Counted from the stretch's first letter, positions 10,274 through 19,305 are shown. The stretch is DNA of 64,000 nt from AWTP1-13 sp963827545 (GCA_963827545.1 CAWHBI010000029.1:1-64000), one strand, 5' to 3'. Made by a program: numbers and translations. Notes: generated by a model from the sequence alone, not told the origin.

Positions 10274-10298
10274 GACACAACGCGTTGAACCTCACCAG

Positions 10299-11555
10299 CT
10301 ATTGCGACGGTCTGCGGCGGTACCAGCGCGCCATCAGCTCCATGCCGAGGAACGAGAAGAGGCCGGCGCCCAGCAGGATGGCCTCGGCGACGCCATAGCC
10401 ATAGGCCTCGACCACGAGCGCGAAAGCAGCCGGTGCGACGGCCGCCAGCAGCAGGTAGGGCGTTGCGAGAATGCCGAGCACCTCGCCGTAGCCCTTGGGG
10501 CCGAACAGGGCGAGAGGAACGGCGCCGCGCATGATGGTGACGAGGCCGTTGGAAATGCCGAACAGCAGCGTGAAGGCAAGCGCGGCCGAGAAGTTGGCGC
10601 CGCCCAGCATCAGCACGGCAAACGAAAGCGGGATGAAGGCAACCGACACACGGCCCACATCGATCGGATGCCATTTGCGCGCGAGCGTCAGGTCCCAGAT
10701 GCGGCCGGCGACCTGGGCGACGCCCTTGAGGGAGGCAATGAGCACCGCCGCGGCGGCAGCAAGGCCGGTGGCCTCGAGGATCGGCACCAGATGGACAGCC
10801 AGGGCGCCGAACACCACCGCGCTGGCAGCCGCGATCAGGCTGAAGAGCACCATGGCGATGGTGCGGGCCGGCCCCTCGAGCGGCGGATCGGAGGGCGCGG
10901 CCGCGGCATCCGCCGATCTCGCGTGCGCCGCCTGCTCGGGCGTCTCGCGCCGGGCGAGCCCCAGCCAGTGCAACGGCAGGCACACCAGCAGGTTGACAAC
11001 GGCAAACACGATGAGCGTGGTGCGCCAGCCATAGGCGCTGTTGAGGGCGTGGCCGATGGGCCAGAATACGCTGGAGGCGAAGCCGCCGAACAGCGTGAGG
11101 TAGGAGATGGCCCGCCGACCGCGCGAGGGCGTCACCTGCACCAGGGCGGCAAAGGCAGCGTCGTAGAGCGACATGCGCATGGCGAGCCCGAGGAAGGCCC
11201 AGGCCGCGAGATAGGTATAGGGGCCCTCAACCAACGCCAACAGCACAAGGCCAACCGCGACAAGGACCGAGCCGATCGACATCGTCATGCGGCCGCCGCG
11301 GCGGTCGACGAGGCGGCCCACGAAGGTGGAGGTGGCGCTCGATACGAGGAGGCCGACCGTCAAGCCGCCGAAAACGAGGCTCTGGCTCCAGCCGGTGTCG
11401 GCGGCGATGGGTTTGCCAAGCACGCCCAGCGCATAGAGCGTGGTGCCCCAGGCAATGATCTGCGTGATGCCGAGCGCGAGGATGGCGGCGGTGGCGGGGT
11501 GGCGCACGAACTCGCCGAGCGCCGAAGGCGCGCGATGCCTCTGCCGCTCCTGCAT
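10299..11555 (-). CDS. Major facilitator superfamily transporter
   Basis: A 418-residue MFS transporter with about 12 membrane segments. The conserved loop-2/3 motif appears as GRLVDRRGGR. A Pro/Ala-rich cytoplasmic loop separates the two halves. Start ATG 11555 is chosen because residues upstream in the same frame are not membrane-protein-like and would run into the divergent gene's leader. Similar to uncharacterised bacterial MFS proteins; the substrate is unknown. Confidence 0.87.
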   Translation of the reverse strand: MQERQRHRAPSALGEFVRHPATAAILALGITQIIAWGTTLYALGVLGKPIAADTGWSQSLVFGGLTVGLLVSSATSTFVGRLVDRRGGRMTMSIGSVLVAVGLVLLALVEGPYTYLAAWAFLGLAMRMSLYDAAFAALVQVTPSRGRRAISYLTLFGGFASSVFWPIGHALNSAYGWRTTLIVFAVVNLLVCLPLHWLGLARRETPEQAAHARSADAAAAPSDPPLEGPARTIAMVLFSLIAAASAVVFGALAVHLVPILEATGLAAAAAVLIASLKGVAQVAGRIWDLTLARKWHPIDVGRVSVAFIPLSFAVLMLGGANFSAALAFTLLFGISNGLVTIMRGAVPLALFGPKGYGEVLGILATPYLLLAAVAPAAFALVVEAYGYGVAEAILLGAGLFSFLGMELMARWYRRRPSQ

Positions 11556-11688
11556 GACTGTGCCCGCGCCCCCGTAGCGATTGGTCCCGGCCCTTCGGCA
11601 CAGTAGCGCGCGGCTAAAGGTGGCGCATCTTGTCCACTGGACGCAGGGCACCCGGCACCCGATATTCCAGGGACAGGAGGGCTCCCGC

Positions 11689-13104
11689 GTGAACGACCGC
11701 AAGGACGAGGAGGAGAACCGGCTCTCCGCGCGGGCGGCGCGTTATGTGCGGGTCGGCACCAATGTCGGCGCAGTGGCAGCTCGGGTGGCAGGCCAGCGGC
11801 TGCTGGGCCTGGGCGCCGATGAGGGCAGCAACGCGGCGGCGCTGGCGGCGGCACTGGGCAGCCTCAAAGGGCCGATCATGAAGGTGGCCCAGCTGCTGGC
11901 CACCATCCCCGAGGCGCTGCCGGCGGAATACGCGCAGGAGCTGTCCCAGCTGCAATCGCAGGCCCCGCCCATGGGGCCGGCATTCGTACGCCGGCGCATG
12001 GTGGCGGAGCTCGGGCCGGAGTGGGCCTCGCGCTTCGGGAGCTTCGAGACCCAGCCGGCGGCCTCGGCATCGCTGGGACAGGTGCATCGCGCCGTGGCGC
12101 ACGATGGGCGCGCGCTCGCAGCCAAGCTGCAGTATCCCGATATGCAGTCGGCAGTCGAGGCGGACGTCAACCAGCTCAAGGTGGTGTTCGCGCTGCACGC
12201 GCGCATGAACCCGGCGGTGGACACGAGCGAGATCCTGAAGGAGGTGGCGGCGCGGCTGCGCGAGGAGCTGGACTACGAGCTGGAGGCGCGGCATATGGCG
12301 CTGTACGCCCTGATCTTCAAGGACGAGCCCAGCATCCGCGTGCCCGAGCGGCTGGCGGAGCTCTCCACCAAGCGTCTGCTCAGCATGACGTGGCTCGAGG
12401 GCCGGCGCCTGCTCGACTACAAGCAAGCGCCGCTGGAGGACCGCAACACGATCGCTCGCGCCATGTTCAAGGCGTGGTGGTTTCCGTTCTCGCACTACGG
12501 CGTGATCCACGGCGATCCGCATCTTGGCAATTACACGATCTTCGATCGCGGAGCGGCCGAAGGCTGCGGCAACAGCACTGGTGCGGAGCTGGGCCGGCCC
12601 GCCGGCATCAACCTGCTGGACTACGGCTGCATCCGCACCTTCCCGACGCCCTTCGTGCAGGGCGTGATCGATCTCTACACGGGCCTCTTGCACGACAAGC
12701 GCGAGCTGATGGTGCAGGCCTACGAGACCTGGGGGTTCAAGGGACTGTCGAACGAGCTGATCGACACCTTGAACATCTGGGCGCGCTTCATCTACGGGCC
12801 GCTGCTCGACGACCGCGAGCGCGAGATCGCCGACGGCACCACGCCGGGCCAGTACGGGCGCAAGGAAGCCTTCACGGTGCACAAGCAGCTGAAGGAGAAG
12901 GGGCCGGTGCGGGTGCCGCGCGAGTTCGTGTTCATGGACCGCGCGGCGATCGGGCTGGGCGGCGTGTTCCTGCACCTCGCCGCCAGGCTCAACTGGCACA
13001 ATATCTTCAACGAAATGATCGAAGGGTTCACGCTGGAGCAAGTGGCCGCGCGGCAGAAGACGGCGTTCGCGGCGGCAGGCGTGCCGCTGCCGGAGGGGGG
13101 TTAG
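11689..13104 (+). CDS. ABC1/UbiB-family atypical kinase-like ATPase
   Basis: A 471-residue ABC1 (AarF/UbiB/COQ8-like) protein. In order: the family N-terminal motif (KVAQ here where KxGQ is usual), the Ala-rich loop ending SLGQVHRA, the ATP-binding lysine in AAKLQYP, the catalytic HGDPHLGNY loop, and LLDYG in the DFG position. UbiB-type members support ubiquinone synthesis or lipid handling; there is no ubi gene next to it, and no C-terminal membrane anchor is obvious. The GTG start is supported by AGGAGG eight bases upstream. It is divergent from the MFS gene over a 133-base gap. Confidence 0.9.
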   Translation: MNDRKDEEENRLSARAARYVRVGTNVGAVAARVAGQRLLGLGADEGSNAAALAAALGSLKGPIMKVAQLLATIPEALPAEYAQELSQLQSQAPPMGPAFVRRRMVAELGPEWASRFGSFETQPAASASLGQVHRAVAHDGRALAAKLQYPDMQSAVEADVNQLKVVFALHARMNPAVDTSEILKEVAARLREELDYELEARHMALYALIFKDEPSIRVPERLAELSTKRLLSMTWLEGRRLLDYKQAPLEDRNTIARAMFKAWWFPFSHYGVIHGDPHLGNYTIFDRGAAEGCGNSTGAELGRPAGINLLDYGCIRTFPTPFVQGVIDLYTGLLHDKRELMVQAYETWGFKGLSNELIDTLNIWARFIYGPLLDDREREIADGTTPGQYGRKEAFTVHKQLKEKGPVRVPREFVFMDRAAIGLGGVFLHLAARLNWHNIFNEMIEGFTLEQVAARQKTAFAAAGVPLPEGG

Positions 13105-13287
13105 CGGAGCGGTCCAGCAATTCTCGCTGCAGCGCCGGGAGCGCCGTGCTGGTGCGGCCGGTATGCCCCGAAAGCTGACGGACGGCGCACGGACGCAGTG
13201 CCAACTTCAGACGGATGCACCGCAGCAACATGCATTCTGCTTCGATCACCTCGCCAGAGCATGCAATCAGCATCGGCGGAATGGTCG

Positions 13288-13863
13288 TCAGCGGCGGTTG
13301 AACGTCTTGCGAAATCCAGCGTCCTCTGTGTGATCATCAGAATTCAGAGCGAAACCAACGATTCGGATGGCAAAGGCGTCGCGTGCCATCAAGAGGGCCT
13401 CGCCAGAGATCGTTATGCGGCGGTCAATCTCCTCGAAACCGGCCTTGGCATAAGCGCGGATCGCGCGCGAATTGCGTGGGTTGGGGTCGGTGATGACCCG
13501 TGGCGCGCCGGCCTTGAACAGGCCCTCGACGAAGAGGCGGATGAAGGCCGTGCCGTGGCCCTGGCCTATTAATTCCGGCTCGCCGATGAACTGGTCGATG
13601 CCGCGCGTTCCGAGTGGCTGATCGCGGCAGGGATGATCGGCTTCCGCGTGAGGGTCCCAACTTTGAATATAGCCGATGGGCACATCAGCGCATTCGACTA
13701 TGAATGGGTTGATCGCCGGGTCGACGATGTGTTCGGCAATCCTCGCCAAGCCGTGCACTGGATCGCCCCACCATTTCCGCACGTGTCCGCGCCAGAGCCA
13801 TTGCCGCAGCAGCGGCAGGTCGGCGGGGGTGACCGCGCGAAACCGGTAGGTGGGGAAAGGCAT
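13288..13863 (-). CDS. GNAT acetyltransferase, aminoglycoside 6'-N-acetyltransferase-like
   Basis: A 191-residue GNAT enzyme. The acetyl-CoA region reads IGQGHGTAFIRLFVEGLF followed by DPNPRNSRAIRAYAKAGF, the pattern shared by AAC(6') enzymes and siderophore-type acetyltransferases (Acetyltransf_8). Most chromosomal members of this group do not confer clinical aminoglycoside resistance, so the resistance role is only a possibility. An upstream start at 13911 would add 16 residues not typical of the family. Confidence 0.82.
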   Translation of the reverse strand: MPFPTYRFRAVTPADLPLLRQWLWRGHVRKWWGDPVHGLARIAEHIVDPAINPFIVECADVPIGYIQSWDPHAEADHPCRDQPLGTRGIDQFIGEPELIGQGHGTAFIRLFVEGLFKAGAPRVITDPNPRNSRAIRAYAKAGFEEIDRRITISGEALLMARDAFAIRIVGFALNSDDHTEDAGFRKTFNRR

Positions 13864-14051
13864 CCTCAAGTGCCCTTCTACGAAGCAATGGTGACGTAGC
13901 GCCCATGCCACGGGAGCGTGCGGAGCAGCGTGATGAAATCGCGAGCTTTACGCGCTCCCGTTGCGTCAGCGACAAACATTACCACACCGCTGCGTGAGAA
14001 CACTGTTGTGCATCACAGCAAAATTGATCGTCGAATGGCAGAGGTGGGTCA

Positions 14052-14240
14052 GATTCTTCCGCGCCCACGGGACGGTGCGACAGTGGAATACCGAAGCAGG
14101 CGCAGGAGACTCGGGCCAGCGCCGCCGCTCGGCGTACCGCCGTCGGATTCTCCCGCGCCCACGGGGTCGGTGCGACAGTGGAAGACCGAAAGCAGACGCA
14201 GGGGGCTCGGGCCAGGCGCCGCCGCTCGGCGTACCGCCGC
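14052..14240. repeat. Tandem duplication of a ~94-base unit
   Basis: Two direct copies (14052-14145 and 14146-14240) share the order GATTCT(T/C)CCGCGCCCACGG, TGCGACAGTGGAA, CCGAA, CTCGGGCCAG and CGCCGCTCGGCGTACCGCCG, with a few substitutions and small indels. The second copy abuts the stop codon of the bactofilin gene. The rest of the gap 13864-14241 shows no gene. Confidence 0.8.
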
Positions 14241-14241
14241 C

Positions 14242-14898
14242 TCAGGCTCGCACCGCCACCTTGACGGACTGCGGCGCGCCGGAGGTGCCGCCGCTGCGGT
14301 CGGCCACCACGATATCGAAGCTGGCGACGGCCGTGTTCGTGCCGTCGTGCATGAAGGCGACCAGGCCTGCCTCGAGGTCGGCCTGGGTGAAGGTGGTCAC
14401 CGACCTCTTGGGTGCGGTGGACAGGGCCACGAAGCCGTTCTTCGCCTTGCTCACCGTGAATTTCAGGTCCTTGGCCAGGTCGTCGGGATCAAGGGCACTC
14501 AGGTCCTGCAGCGTGATCGGCACGGACCGGCCCTTGGCAACCTCCAGATTGAGATCACCGCCCAGCGCCGGGGGCACGTTGCGCATCTCGGCGCTCAGTT
14601 CGCCGCCCAGTTCCATGGCAAGCTTGCCGTACCGGACGTTGCCGCTGACGTTGCCCGAGCTGCGGATGTCGATCAGATTTTTGACGACCACCTCGCCCTG
14701 CAAGGTGCCATGAACCTCGGCGGTGTCGGTCTTCACCTTGCCGAACAGCTTGCCGTTCTTGTGAATGAGGACATTCTTAGCGGCTACCTCGCCTTCCATG
14801 TAGCCATAGATTTCGAGCTGCCGGCAGTTGCGCATCTCGCCCACGCCCCTGATGACGGTGTCTTCCGTAACAATGAGTACGCCTGGATTTTCAGCCAC
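14242..14898 (-). CDS. Bactofilin (polymer-forming cytoskeletal protein) with C-terminal CSPG/cadherin-like domain
   Basis: A 218-residue protein with two modules. Residues about 5-110 form the DUF583/bactofilin beta-helix, a series of short V/I-G repeats (EGEVAAKNVLIHKNGKLFG, GTLQGEVVVKN, SGNVSGNVRYG). Residues about 125-215 resemble one chondroitin-sulfate-proteoglycan (cadherin_3-type) repeat: LSALDPDDLAKDLKFTVSK, then FTQADLEAGLVAFMHDGT and SFDIVVAD. Bactofilins normally have only short disordered tails, so this fusion is unusual. No signal peptide is seen. Bactofilins shape or position cell-wall machinery; a peptidase partner (M23) is not present nearby. Confidence 0.8.
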   Translation of the reverse strand: MAENPGVLIVTEDTVIRGVGEMRNCRQLEIYGYMEGEVAAKNVLIHKNGKLFGKVKTDTAEVHGTLQGEVVVKNLIDIRSSGNVSGNVRYGKLAMELGGELSAEMRNVPPALGGDLNLEVAKGRSVPITLQDLSALDPDDLAKDLKFTVSKAKNGFVALSTAPKRSVTTFTQADLEAGLVAFMHDGTNTAVASFDIVVADRSGGTSGAPQSVKVAVRA

Positions 14899-15184
14899 TG
14901 AACTGCCCCGTTCGCAATGCCCGATCGCCTGGGATCATGGGTCGAAGTTGCGGATCAATTGAGCCGAAATCTGGGCTGGTGGGAAGGGGGTTAGCGCACA
15001 ATGGGTGCGGCGTGGTGGCCGGCGTGCGCCAGGGGTGCCGCCCGCAATTGACCTGCGCGAGGCTCTGCGACATAAGGGGCGCATGCTCAGCACGGCTCCG
15101 AACCGGCGACTTAGGGTGCCGCTCCCATAGCGGAGCGGACGACACACTCTATCTGCCACAACGGTATTTTCGGAGCCATTCCCA

Positions 15185-15998
15185 GTGACCACTGACACCT
15201 GCCGTGGCGCCGCCGGCGCCGCTGAAGCGAGCACGCATCAAGCATCCATCATCGACCAGTTCAGCCGCCAGGCCGAGCTGTTCGCGACCGCACCCGCCCT
15301 GCACGACAAAGGCGCCCTCGACCTGCTGGTCGATGCGGCGGGGCCAGGTGCCGGCGATAGCTCGCTCGATGTCGCGTGCGGGCCCGGGACCGTGGTTGCC
15401 GCGTTCGCTGGCCGGTTGCGCCGAGCGGTTGGACTTGATGCGACGGAGGCCATGCTGGATCAGGCCCGCAAGCTGGCCGCCAGTCAGGGCCTCGCCAACG
15501 TGGAGTGGCACCAGGGCGACGTCTATGCGCTGCCCTTCGCGGACAGCGCCTTCGATATCGTGAGCTGCCGCTTCGCCTTCCACCACCTCGATGAGCCGGC
15601 CCGGGCGTCTCGCGGAGATGCTGCGGGTTTGCCGCCGGGGCGGGCGCATCGTGCTGTGCGATGCCATCGCCTCCGATGATCCGGTCAAGGCGGAGGCCTT
15701 CAACCGCATGGAGCGGCACCGCGATCCCTCCACCGTGGAATTCCGCCCCCTGGCGTTCCTGCACGCGCTGTTTGCCGACGCCGGACTGGCGACGCCGCGG
15801 GCACGCTTCTACCAGGTGCGCGTCGAGCGCGAGGCCGTGATCGCCAGATCGTTCCCCGCGGGTGACGACCGGGCACTGCTGCGGGCGATGATCGATCAGT
15901 CGGTCGAGGGCGATGCGATGGGGGTGGGGGCGCGGCGCAAGGGCGACACGGTATGGTTCGCCTATCCCGCGGTGATCCTGGTCGCTGACAAGGCGTAG
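15185..15998 (+). pseudogene. Class I SAM-dependent methyltransferase, one-base frameshift
   Basis: The first part (GTG start 15185) contains the SAM-binding motif SLDVACGPGTVVAAFAG and the D-loop GLDATEAML. It runs to FHHLDEPAR, after which the correct reading continues in another frame (LAEMLRVCRRGGRIVLCD) to 15998. One extra base in the run GGCCCGGG near 15600 explains the break; removing it gives a normal 270-residue UbiE/COQ5-like methyltransferase. A single homopolymer indel could be a sequencing error, so the gene may be intact in the organism. The substrate is unknown. Confidence 0.8.
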
Positions 15999-16114
15999 GT
16001 CGGGCCGTAGGTCGGGGGAAGGGTAACTCTGGGCTGCGTCGCCGCAGGCTGACGCCGGGCCCGGTTCGTGCCAGGGTGGGCGCTCAAAACCACTCCTAGG
16101 GAGCACTGAAGCCC

Positions 16115-16420
16115 ATGCGCGCCATCGTTGCCTACCTCACCGCCAAGCCCGGCATGGAGGCCGAGTTCCAGAAGCAGATGACGGCGCAGGCCCAGCGCTG
16201 CCTCGCCAACGAGCCGGGCTGCCTGCAGTTCGACGTGGTGCAGGATCCGAAGAACCCGGCGCGGCTGGTGATGCTGGAAGTCTACCAGGACGATGCCGCC
16301 ATCAAGGCGCACCAGGAGAGCCAGCACTTCAAGGACTTCCGCCCCGTGATCACCGAGCTGGTGGCCGAGCGCAAGGTGGAGGTGTTCAACATGGTGTCGG
16401 ACGGGAAGGCGAAGCGGTAG
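16115..16420 (+). CDS. ABM-domain protein, putative quinol monooxygenase
   Basis: A 101-residue single-domain dimeric alpha/beta-barrel protein of the antibiotic-biosynthesis-monooxygenase (YgiN-like) group. The motif NEPGCLQFDVVQDP and the later LEVYQDDAAIKAHQESQHF are family hallmarks. Such proteins oxidise quinols or detoxify small aromatics without cofactor, but many have unknown substrates. AGGGAG before the ATG supports the start. A REP palindrome begins 7 bases after the stop. Confidence 0.85.
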   Translation: MRAIVAYLTAKPGMEAEFQKQMTAQAQRCLANEPGCLQFDVVQDPKNPARLVMLEVYQDDAAIKAHQESQHFKDFRPVITELVAERKVEVFNMVSDGKAKR

Positions 16421-16426
16421 ATGGAG

Positions 16427-16554
16427 GGGTCAGACCCTCCGGGTCTGACCCTGTCGCGACACGTTTGCGGTGGTGCTGCTACAGCGCTACGGTCTTGTTC
16501 ACCCGACCAAGCCAGCGACGGTGCCATGGTGTCGGACCCGGAGGGTCTGACACC
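16427..16554. repeat. REP pair (BIME-like) on the 3' side of the RAYT gene
   Basis: Two palindromes about 76 bases apart. The first (16427-16451) has perfect 11-base arms GGGTCAGACCC/GGGTCTGACCC around loop TCC. The second (16528-16554) has 12-base arms with one mismatch around loop GGA, so the two are in opposite orientation, as in BIMEs. The spacer resembles that of the pair at 17155-17280. Confidence 0.85.
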
Positions 16555-16559
16555 GCAAC

Positions 16560-17141
16560 TCACCAGCCGGCCTTTGCATAGAAGTCGCGCGTAGCGGGAT
16601 CGTTGCCGGCTGACATGAAATCACGGTAGGCGGAAATCGCGTTTCCTGGACCAAACAACTCTAGGATGAAGTCGGTCTTGAGCCAGGGCTTCGGCCTGCC
16701 AATACCGACATGACCGGCGGCGCTGGACCACCGCCACGCCTCGGCCGTCGGCGCCATTCCTGCAACCACCGGATTGAGATGGATGTAGCGACAGACCTGA
16801 ACGAGGTGTGCGTCCGATTTGACAGGAACCGACGCGTATCGCCCTCGAAACAATGGACCGTCGCGCCGGACCCGCACATTGACCAAGCGCGTGAACCGGC
16901 CCGCCAGGAACTGCATACCGGTGGGCAGGTTGCCCTCGAGGCTCCGGATCAACAGATGAAAGTGGTTGGTCATCAAACAGTAGGCATGAACTTCGAGAGC
17001 CGACCGACCGGCCGCTTCTGCAAGCAAGTCGAGGAACACCTCGCAATCCGCATCGTGCTCGAAGACGTCGCGATGATCTGCACCCCGGTTCATCACATGG
17101 TGCCACGCTCCGGGAAAATCAGCTCTGGGAGGACGCGGCAC
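16560..17141 (-). CDS. REP-associated tyrosine transposase (RAYT, IS200/IS605-like Y1)
   Basis: A 193-residue single-domain Y1 transposase, the class believed to spread REP palindromes as single-stranded DNA. The metal-binding HUH motif is HFH in MTNHFHLLI, and the catalytic tyrosine is expected in VCRYIHLNPV. The N-terminus PRPPRADFPGAWHHVMNRG is standard. GTG 17141 is chosen because AGGAGG lies five bases before it; the longer ATG start at 17183 would place the start inside a REP hairpin. The gene is flanked on both sides by the palindromes it probably acts on. Confidence 0.9.
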   Translation of the reverse strand: MPRPPRADFPGAWHHVMNRGADHRDVFEHDADCEVFLDLLAEAAGRSALEVHAYCLMTNHFHLLIRSLEGNLPTGMQFLAGRFTRLVNVRVRRDGPLFRGRYASVPVKSDAHLVQVCRYIHLNPVVAGMAPTAEAWRWSSAAGHVGIGRPKPWLKTDFILELFGPGNAISAYRDFMSAGNDPATRDFYAKAGW

Positions 17142-17154
17142 GTCGACCTCCTGC

Positions 17155-17280
17155 GGTGTCAGACCCTCTGGGTCTGACACCATGGCGATGCGGCTGCGGA
17201 GGTTGTGCTACAGGTCGAGCTTTTTTGTCCGTCCGAAGCGATGTCGGTGCAATGGTGTCAGACCCGGAGGGTCTGACACC
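17155..17280. repeat. REP pair (BIME-like) on the 5' side of the RAYT gene
   Basis: Two perfect palindromes with 12-base arms GGTGTCAGACCC/GGGTCTGACACC: 17155-17181 with loop TCT and 17254-17280 with loop GGA. They are in opposite orientation and separated by 72 bases that align with the spacer of the pair at 16427-16554 (shared GTGCTACAG and CGGTGC-ATGGTGTC). The whole pair is a direct copy of the other pair. The right palindrome ends 6 bases from the aldolase stop codon. Confidence 0.88.
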
Positions 17281-17286
17281 GGCGCA

Positions 17287-18069
17287 CTACGCCACGTAAT
17301 CGGGCTCCTGGCGGTCGAGGATGCGTTTCAGGGCGTCGAAGTGACGCTCGGCGGGGGACAGGCCCTCGTAGTACTGGGCGCCGCCGATGTTGCTCTTGGT
17401 CTTCTCCACCACCGGCTCGGGCAGCTGCTTCAGGCGCTGGCCGGTCCACATGGCATAGATCTGCACCTGCGCCGCACGCTCGATGTAGTAGAGGCGGTCG
17501 TAGGCCTCGGCCACGGATTCACCCACGGTCGAGATGCCGTGGTTGGCCATGAACAGCACGGTCTTGTCGCCGATGACCTTGGCGAGGCGCTCGCCCTCTG
17601 CGGGCTCGAAGGCGGGACCGGTGTAGTTGTCGTCGTAGGCGATCTTGCCCATCATGCCGACCTCGGTCTGGCCGATCTCCTTGATGCGCGGGTCCTCCAG
17701 GCGCGTGAGCGCGCTGGCAAACGGCATGTGGGTGTGGAACACGGCCTTGGCCTGCGGCAGCGCCTTGTGGATCGGCGCGTGGATGCAATAGCAGGAGCGC
17801 TCGACGTCGCCGGCGCCGCGCTTGACCTTGCCGTCGTCGATGCCGACCTCCATGAACGAGGAAGCCTTCACCTCCGACCAGTGCATGCCGAAGGGGATCT
17901 GGTAGTAGCGGTCGGACTTGCCGGGCACCACGAGGGTCAGGTGGTTGAAGATGCCCTCGTTGAAGCCGTGCAGGACGGCGATGCGGTGGGCGGCCGCGAG
18001 ATCGATGCGCGCCTGCCATTCCTCGGTGCTGCATTCCTCGCGCGCGATCGGCGAAACCTTGAGCTGCAT
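17287..18069 (-). CDS. Class II aldolase/adducin family protein
   Basis: A 260-residue zinc-dependent class II aldolase-fold protein (the fuculose-1-phosphate aldolase / adducin-head family). Metal-binding residues are visible in HTHMPFAS and the later NHG (FMANHGIST); the N-terminal NHLTLVVPG segment matches the family's substrate loop. AGGAGG precedes the ATG. In many alphaproteobacteria such genes lie beside Bug-type binding proteins, as here (divergent Bug gene 18246), but the substrate cannot be assigned. Confidence 0.88.
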   Translation of the reverse strand: MQLKVSPIAREECSTEEWQARIDLAAAHRIAVLHGFNEGIFNHLTLVVPGKSDRYYQIPFGMHWSEVKASSFMEVGIDDGKVKRGAGDVERSCYCIHAPIHKALPQAKAVFHTHMPFASALTRLEDPRIKEIGQTEVGMMGKIAYDDNYTGPAFEPAEGERLAKVIGDKTVLFMANHGISTVGESVAEAYDRLYYIERAAQVQIYAMWTGQRLKQLPEPVVEKTKSNIGGAQYYEGLSPAERHFDALKRILDRQEPDYVA

Positions 18070-18245
18070 GGGCGTCCTCCTCGGCAGAGCTCGGCGAGTT
18101 TAGCAGGGCGCAAACAACGTTCGAAGGGCATTCGTTGCGGCCGCCCCGCAAAGGGCGCTAGTCTCTCATGCACTGATGAGGAGGCGCGCCGGGCAGGACG
18201 CAGATTTCCCGCGCGCGCAGGCGAACAACGGAAATGGGGAGGAAC

Positions 18246-19241
18246 ATGCTCGCATTTTGGCCGATCCTGCGCGCGCTGCTGGCCGCGCTCGTCACCGCTG
18301 CATTTTCAGGGCCGCTGGCGGCGCAGGGCTACCCGGACAAGCCCATCACGCTGATCGTGCCGTTTGCGGCGGGCGGTCCTTCCGACACCGTGGGCCGGCT
18401 CGCGGCGGACCATATTGGCCGCACTCTGGGGCAGCAGATCGTCGTGGAGAACGTGGGTGGCGCCGGCGGCACCTTGGGGGCCGAGCGCGCCGCCAAGGCC
18501 GCTCCGGACGGCTACACGCTCTTCACCCATCACGGCGGGTTGCCGGCCGCGGCGGCTCTTTATGCCAACCTGCGCTACGACTCCCGCACGGCCTTCGAGC
18601 CGCTGGGCCTCGTCAACACTGGACCCATGGTGCTGCTCAGCCGGAAGACCCTGGAGACGGCCAATGGCAAGGAGCTGTTCGACTGGCTGAAGGGCAAGGG
18701 CGACAAAGCGACGGTGGGCTTCGCGGGCGTCGGCTCGAACTCCTACATCTGCGCCACGCTGCTGCAGCAGCTGCTCGGCGTGAAGCTGGCCATGGTCCCG
18801 TATCGGGGCACCGGGCCGGCGATGATCGACCTCGTGGCCGGCCAGATCGACGTGCTGTGCGACCAGGCCACCACGGCCGTGCCGCAGATCCAGGGCGGGA
18901 CGGTAAAGGCCTATGCGGTCACCTCCACCGACCGGCTCGACAGCATCAAGGACGTGCCGTCGGCCAAGGAGGCCGGCCTGCCGGACTTCAGCGTCACCAT
19001 CTGGAACGGCCTCTATGCGCCCAAGGGCGTGCCCAAGGAGGTGGTGGAGAAAGTGAATGCGGCGATCGGCAAGATGGTGACCGACCCGGCCATCCTGGAA
19101 CGCTTTGCGGCGACGGGCACGCGGCCGTTCCCAGCCGAGATGCGCTCGCCGGCGGAGCACGCGAAGTTCCTGAACGGGGAGTTCGCGCGCTTCGAGGCGA
19201 TGTTCAAGGCTGTGGGCGTGACGCCGCAGGAGGCAAAGTAG
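18246..19241 (+). CDS. Bug/TctC-family tripartite tricarboxylate transporter substrate-binding protein
   Basis: A 331-residue periplasmic binding protein that captures carboxylates or related small molecules. A signal peptide (about 1-27, ending LAAQ) is followed by the family start GYPDKPITLIVPFAAGGPSD, the GAGGTLGAERAAKA loop, and VPYRGTGPAMIDLVAGQID. ATG 18246 is favoured because the preceding GGGGAGGA would serve it as ribosome site; ATG 18234 would bury that site. No TctA/TctB membrane genes are adjacent, so it is an orphan as is common for Bug proteins. Confidence 0.92.
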   Translation: MLAFWPILRALLAALVTAAFSGPLAAQGYPDKPITLIVPFAAGGPSDTVGRLAADHIGRTLGQQIVVENVGGAGGTLGAERAAKAAPDGYTLFTHHGGLPAAAALYANLRYDSRTAFEPLGLVNTGPMVLLSRKTLETANGKELFDWLKGKGDKATVGFAGVGSNSYICATLLQQLLGVKLAMVPYRGTGPAMIDLVAGQIDVLCDQATTAVPQIQGGTVKAYAVTSTDRLDSIKDVPSAKEAGLPDFSVTIWNGLYAPKGVPKEVVEKVNAAIGKMVTDPAILERFAATGTRPFPAEMRSPAEHAKFLNGEFARFEAMFKAVGVTPQEAK

Positions 19242-19305
19242 AACGGGTGGCGAGCCAAGGTGAACTCGCCGGCAGCCTCCGCTAGGACGCGCCAGCGATC
19301 ATCTT

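Noticed and set aside
16427..17280. A CRISPR array, suggested by regularly repeated 27-base palindromes
   Set aside because: Only four palindromes occur, in alternating orientation with similar spacers and around a Y1 transposase; there are no cas genes.
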